64,000 bases of DNA from NCBI RefSeq assembly GCF_010211755.1, contig NZ_PDWR01000005.1, positions 62,001-126,000 on the forward strand. The letters are read 5' to 3'. Position 1 is the stretch's first letter, and every line of letters begins with the position of its first letter. The notes under the pieces are model-generated. The model worked only from the letters and a program-made list of their open reading frames with translations. It was not told where the DNA came from and did not search any database. The position numbers and the translations under genes were made by a program. Positions 60,477 to 64,000 of the stretch are shown here, piece by piece. This DNA is from Pseudoxanthomonas sangjuensis. Its GTDB lineage: Bacteria; Pseudomonadota; Gammaproteobacteria; Xanthomonadales; Xanthomonadaceae.

Positions 60477-61228
60477 TGGCGTTCGCCGAATCGGTCCGCG
60501 CGCTCGGCTCGGCCGGGCTGTTCTCGCTGTCGGTGCTGCGCGCGTCGAAGCCGACCCGCGACTTCTTCGCCGAACTGACCCGCGAGATCTACAAGATCGG
60601 CGGGCGCTCGCTGCCGATCATCGTGGTCGGCGGCGCCTTCGTCGGCCTGGTGCTGACCCTGCAGGGCTACCGCACGCTGACCACGTTCGGCGCGTCGGAC
60701 GCGCTGTCGACGCTGCTGGGCCTGTCGCTGTACCGCGAGCTGGGCCCGGTGCTGACCGCGCTGCTGTTCATCGGCCGCGCCGGCTCGTCGATCGCCGCCG
60801 AACTGGGCCTGATGCGCGCCACCGACCAGATCAAGGCGCTGGAGCTGATGGCCATCGACCCGGTGGCGAAGGCGGTGGCGCCGCGCTTCTGGGCCGCGGT
60901 GCTGACCGTGCCGCTGCTGACCGGCTTCTTCTGCTCGCTGGCGATTTCCGCCAGCTGGTTCGAGGCGGTGCGCGTGCTCGGCCTCGACAACGGCACGTTC
61001 TGGTCGGCGCTGCAGAACAGCGTCGACTTCTGGGACGACTTCGGCGTGGCCCTGCTGAAGTCGGCGATCTTCGGCGGCACCTCCGCGCTGGTCGCCGCCC
61101 ACGTCGGCTACCACGCCGAACCGACCATCGAAGGCACCTCGGTGGCGACCACCCGCGCGGTGGTCAACGCCTCGCTGCTGGTGCTGATGTTCAATTTCGT
61201 CCTGTCCGCCCTGCTTTTCAGGAGTTGA
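60476..61228 (+). CDS. mlaE: Phospholipid-transport ABC permease
   Basis: The product is 250 aa with about five to six transmembrane segments. The MlaE-family stretches GGAFVGLVLTLQGYRTL, YRELGPVLTALLFIGRAGSS and ELMAIDPVAKAVAPRFWA are clear. It is the membrane dimer of the Mla transporter. It sits between mlaF and mlaD with no intergenic space. Confidence 0.96.
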   Translation: MAFAESVRALGSAGLFSLSVLRASKPTRDFFAELTREIYKIGGRSLPIIVVGGAFVGLVLTLQGYRTLTTFGASDALSTLLGLSLYRELGPVLTALLFIGRAGSSIAAELGLMRATDQIKALELMAIDPVAKAVAPRFWAAVLTVPLLTGFFCSLAISASWFEAVRVLGLDNGTFWSALQNSVDFWDDFGVALLKSAIFGGTSALVAAHVGYHAEPTIEGTSVATTRAVVNASLLVLMFNFVLSALLFRS

Positions 61229-61232
61229 TCCC

Positions 61233-61754
61233 ATGTCCATCCGCGGACCCCGCCTCGAATTCGCCGTCGGCGCCTTCCTGCTGCTGGCACTGGCCTCGTT
61301 GCTGGTGCTGGCGATCGCCTCGACCAACCGCAACTTCGGCTTCGGCAAGCACGACTACGAACTGAAGGCGCGCTTCAGCAACCTCGGCCAGCTGCGCAAG
61401 CAGGCGCCGGTGAAGATCGGCGGCGTGGTGGTCGGCCAGGTCAGCGACATCCAGCTCGACCCGGTCAAGTTCGATTCGGTGCTGACCCTGACCATCGACG
61501 ACAGGTTCAAGGACCTGCCCGCCGACACCGCCGCCGGCATCCTCACCAGCGGCCTGCTCGGCGAGAACTACGTGAACCTGTCGCCGGGCGGCGACCCCGA
61601 GGTGCTCAAGCCCGGCGACGAGATCGCCTTTACCCAGCCGGCCGTGGACCTGATCCAGCTGGTCGGAAAGTACATGTTCAGCGGCGCTGGGAATAATGCG
61701 GCCGGCAACAATCCGCCCCCACCACCTCCGCCGGAGGAAGGAAACGCACAATGA
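61233..61754 (+). CDS. mlaD: MCE-domain lipid-binding subunit
   Basis: The product is 173 aa. One N-terminal transmembrane helix (about 8-29) is followed by a single MCE domain with KARFSNLGQLRKQAPVKIGG (about 43-62) and SGLLGENYVNLSPGG. The C terminus ends in a Pro-rich tail. It forms the periplasmic hexameric ring of MlaFEDB. It overlaps mlaC by 4 bp. Confidence 0.95.
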   Translation: MSIRGPRLEFAVGAFLLLALASLLVLAIASTNRNFGFGKHDYELKARFSNLGQLRKQAPVKIGGVVVGQVSDIQLDPVKFDSVLTLTIDDRFKDLPADTAAGILTSGLLGENYVNLSPGGDPEVLKPGDEIAFTQPAVDLIQLVGKYMFSGAGNNAAGNNPPPPPPPEEGNAQ

Positions 61755-62413
61755 AGTCGAATCTGCTCACCGCCGCCGTCGCCGCCGCGCTGCTGGTTTC
61801 GGCCCCGTTCGCCGCCAGCGCGCAGCAGGCGCAGGCCACCGCGCGCGTCGCGCCCGCGCCGCAGAGCAGCGCCAGCAAGCTGGTGCTGGACAGCAGCACG
61901 CGCATCCTGACCACGCTGGAGAAGCGCCGCGCCGAATTCCGCGCCAGCCCGGCCGCGCTGAACGCCTACGTCGACAGCGAGTTCAACCGCCTGTTCGACC
62001 GCGAGTACGCCGCGCGCCTGGTGCTGGGCCTGCACGGCCGCGGCGCCAGCGACGCCGACGTCAAGCTGTTCGCCGACGCGCTGGCCGACAACCTGCTGGC
62101 GCGCTACGGCACCGCGCTGCTCGATTTCGACGGCCAGCTGAAGGTGCGGATCAAGTCCGAGGCCGCGCTGCCCGGCGGCCGCGGCGTCAAGGTGTCCAGC
62201 GAGTTCCTGCGCGCCAGCGGCGAGCCGGTGCCGGTCGACTACCTGATGCGCAACACCGGCGGCCAGTGGAAGCTGTTCGACGTGATGATCGAAGGCATCA
62301 GCTACGTGCAGACTTTCAAGAACCAGTTCGACGCGCCGTTGCGCACCAAGAGCATCGCCCAGGTCGCCGCCGACCTGCGCGCGGGCAGGCTGCAGGCCGG
62401 TGGCAATAACTGA
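61751..62413 (+). CDS. mlaC: Periplasmic phospholipid-binding protein
   Basis: The product is 220 aa with a signal peptide ending at FAASAQQ (about 20-26). The MlaC/Ttg2D-like domain has FRASPAALNAYVDSEFNRLFD, DFDGQLKVRIKSEA, WKLFDVMIEGISYVQTFKNQF and a helical C terminus. It shuttles phospholipids between the MlaA site and MlaD. It overlaps both neighbours. Confidence 0.94.
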   Translation: MKSNLLTAAVAAALLVSAPFAASAQQAQATARVAPAPQSSASKLVLDSSTRILTTLEKRRAEFRASPAALNAYVDSEFNRLFDREYAARLVLGLHGRGASDADVKLFADALADNLLARYGTALLDFDGQLKVRIKSEAALPGGRGVKVSSEFLRASGEPVPVDYLMRNTGGQWKLFDVMIEGISYVQTFKNQFDAPLRTKSIAQVAADLRAGRLQAGGNN

Positions 62414-62690
62414 GGCCGGCTGCCGCCGCGACGGCGACGCGCTGGTGTTCGCCGGCGCGCTCGACCGCACCGCCGCGGGCGCGTTGTGGACGCAGGCCAG
62501 CGCCGCGCTGGAGGGCGTGCAACGCTTCGTCCTGACTTCGGTCACTACCGTCGACAGCGCCGGGCTGGCATTGTTGGCCGAACTCGCCGCGCGCGCGCGC
62601 GCGGCGGGCGCGGCACCGGCCATCGAGGGCGAACCGCCGGGGCTGTCCGACCTGCGCGCGGCCTACCGGCTGACCTCCGGCCTGGCCTGA
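62400..62690 (+). CDS. mlaB: STAS-domain subunit of the Mla transporter
   Basis: The product is 96 aa with a GTG start inside the end of mlaC. The STAS fold is seen as ALVFAGALDRTAAGALWTQA, then FVLTSVTTVDSAGLALLAEL, where the Thr/Ser-rich turn before DSAG is the conserved site. It binds MlaF and stabilises the complex. Confidence 0.92.
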   Translation: MAITEAGCRRDGDALVFAGALDRTAAGALWTQASAALEGVQRFVLTSVTTVDSAGLALLAELAARARAAGAAPAIEGEPPGLSDLRAAYRLTSGLA

Positions 62691-62764
62691 TCCGCACCGG
62701 CGCGACGCCCCGCTCCGGCATCTCCAGACGTCCGTTCCGCGCTTCACCAAGGACCCCCACCCCA

Positions 62765-63790
62765 ATGAAGCCGTACCGCCTCGCCATCGCCGCCGTTTTC
62801 GCCGCGCTCGCCTCGGCCTGCGCCAGCGCGCCGCCGTCGGCCGCATCGGCCGATCCCGTGCCGCAGATCGTCGCCGCCGACGCGCCGGCCGACGCCACCG
62901 CCGACGACGCGGGGCCCGCGGCGGAAGCGCCGCCCGCCGAAGCCGCCGCGGACGAACCCGCGGCCGCCAGCGCGGCCGAGCAGGACTTCGCCGCGATCTA
63001 CGGCCAGGACTACGACCCGGTCGCCGACCCCACCCTGCCGCCGGAAGCGCAGCTGCCGGTCAGCTACGACCCGTGGGAGAAGTACAACCGCAAGATGCAC
63101 GCGTTCAACAACGCGGTCGACCGCGGCATCGCGCGGCCGCTGGCGCGCGGCTACGTCAAGGTGGTGCCGAAGCCGGTGCGCACCGGCGTCAGCAATTTCT
63201 TCGACAACCTGCGCTCGCCGCTGTCGATGTTCAACCTGTTCCTGCAGGGGCGGCCGAAGGACGCGTGGGACACGCTGGGCCGCTTCCTGATGAACACCAC
63301 GTTCGGCATCGGCGGCCTGTTCGACCCGGCGAGCAAGGCCGGCGTCGCGCGCCACAATGCCGACTTCGGCCAGACGATGGCCGTGTGGGGCTGGCGGCGC
63401 TCGCGCTATTTCGAACTGCCGCTGTTCGGCCCGCGCACCGTGCGCGACGCCTTCGGCGTGGTCGGCGACATCCCGCTGTCGCCGACGCACTTCATCGAAC
63501 GGGACGCCGTGCGCGTCGGCCTGCAGGGCGTGCAACTGGTCGACACCCGCGCGCAACTGCTGCCGCTGGACGGCATGCGCGACGGCGCGCTCGACGAATA
63601 CGCGCTGGTCCGCGACTCCTGGCTGCAGCGGCGCAACTACCAGATCCAGCAGCGCGTCGGCGAGAAGAAGGACCAGGACGAGTCGCTGCCCGACTACCTG
63701 CGCGAACCCGACAGCATGCCCGACGTGCCGGCCAACGCGATGCCGATCCCGGTGACGCTGCCGGTGCCGAGCATCGACGGCGGCGGCTGA
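62765..63790 (+). CDS. mlaA: Outer-membrane lipoprotein of the Mla system
   Basis: The product is 341 aa. A signal with LASAC (C19) suggests lipidation. A long Ala/Glu/Pro-rich insert follows (about 20-78), then the MlaA (VacJ) domain: YDPWEKYNRKMHAFNNAVD (about 101-119), SNFFDNLRSPLSMFNLFLQG and FGIGGLFDPASKAG. It extracts mislocalised phospholipids from the outer leaflet. It lies 74 bp after mlaB, and the operon is thus complete in one place. Confidence 0.94.
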   Translation: MKPYRLAIAAVFAALASACASAPPSAASADPVPQIVAADAPADATADDAGPAAEAPPAEAAADEPAAASAAEQDFAAIYGQDYDPVADPTLPPEAQLPVSYDPWEKYNRKMHAFNNAVDRGIARPLARGYVKVVPKPVRTGVSNFFDNLRSPLSMFNLFLQGRPKDAWDTLGRFLMNTTFGIGGLFDPASKAGVARHNADFGQTMAVWGWRRSRYFELPLFGPRTVRDAFGVVGDIPLSPTHFIERDAVRVGLQGVQLVDTRAQLLPLDGMRDGALDEYALVRDSWLQRRNYQIQQRVGEKKDQDESLPDYLREPDSMPDVPANAMPIPVTLPVPSIDGGG

Positions 63791-63863
63791 GCCGCCCTTC
63801 CCGCGGCATCGCGAAAAATTGCCGGGAGCAAATTTCGGCATCGCGTCGGCGATGGCCCGAAGG

Positions 63864-63915
63864 GTTGCCGCCATGGATGGCGGCAACAAAAAAGACCGCC
63901 GGATGGCGGTCTTTT
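63864..63915. terminator. Double-hairpin bidirectional terminator
   Basis: The first stem is GTTGCCGCCAT/ATGGCGGCAAC (63864-63887). The second is AAAAGACCGCC/GGCGGTCTTTT with a 4-nt loop (63890-63915), with A/T tracts on both strands. It ends the mla operon rightward and the convergent gene leftward. Confidence 0.88.
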
Positions 63916-63941
63916 CCGTTGCGGGGAACCCGTCGCGGGCG

Positions 63942-64000
63942 TCAGGCGGCCAGCGCCGCGTCGATGGCTTCGCGCAGGCGCGGATCGTCGGCGCCGATGT
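63942..64000 (-). CDS. C-terminal end of an unidentified protein (partial)
   Basis: A leftward frame leaves the right edge and ends at TGA (63942-63944). The 18 visible residues IGADDPRLREAIDAALAA form an amphipathic helix. It ends 26 bp from the terminator, which fits a real gene end. No family can be assigned. Confidence 0.6.
   Translation of the reverse strand, partial: IGADDPRLREAIDAALAA

Overview
The window is about 70% G+C and tightly packed. It looks like a chromosomal segment of a Xanthomonadaceae/Lysobacteraceae-type gammaproteobacterium. This rests on gene content (recC-recB-recD, mlaFEDCBA, gltBD, fused indolepyruvate:ferredoxin oxidoreductase, a MtrA/MtrB-type redox conduit) and on a GTAG-type REP palindrome like those of Stenotrophomonas and relatives. 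No tRNA, rRNA, insertion sequence or CRISPR array was seen.

Layout. 1-9.5 kb: the tail of an unidentified gene, a membrane-anchored glutaredoxin-like protein, a large membrane patatin, an AEC carrier and a one-chain indolepyruvate:ferredoxin oxidoreductase. 9.8-15.3 kb: a polytopic membrane protein, then a leftward ECF sigma / anti-sigma / subtilisin-lipoprotein operon and an outer-membrane protein. 15.4-19.9 kb (leftward): a diheme cytochrome c, a MtrB/PioB-type 882-aa barrel and a DmsE/MtrA-type decaheme cytochrome. Together these are the parts of an outer-membrane electron conduit.

20.1-34.6 kb is the most unusual part: a three-operon accessory cluster. Operon A (rightward) has a methyltransferase, an amidohydrolase, a second methyltransferase, a B12-type radical SAM protein and two glycosyltransferases. 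Operon B (leftward, converging on A) has a second B12-type radical SAM protein, an NTP_transf_5-like nucleotidyltransferase, a zinc-ribbon methyltransferase and a sulfotransferase. Operon C (rightward, divergent from B) has an HPr-kinase-like protein and an ABC exporter. Near-identical long hairpins with 11-nt loops sit in both divergent promoter regions, in front of A and between B and C. A different palindrome fills the gap where A and B converge. The set looks like an undescribed biosynthesis, tailoring and export system, but I found no precursor peptide or core synthase.

34.7-49.4 kb: a ZIP metal transporter, a membrane protein, a lytic transglycosylase, an I78-like lipoprotein, gltB and gltD (split by a perfect 22-bp-arm REP), an MsrA-thioredoxin-MsrB fusion lipoprotein, a tandem methylglyoxal-synthase-like protein, a PepSY-like protein, a low-GC orphan gene and an MFS efflux pump. 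49.6-59.5 kb (leftward): YchJ-like protein, folE, and recC-recB-recD joined by ATGA overlaps. 59.7-63.8 kb (rightward): the complete mlaFEDCBA lipid-asymmetry operon, closed by a double-hairpin terminator, then the 3' end of a convergent gene.
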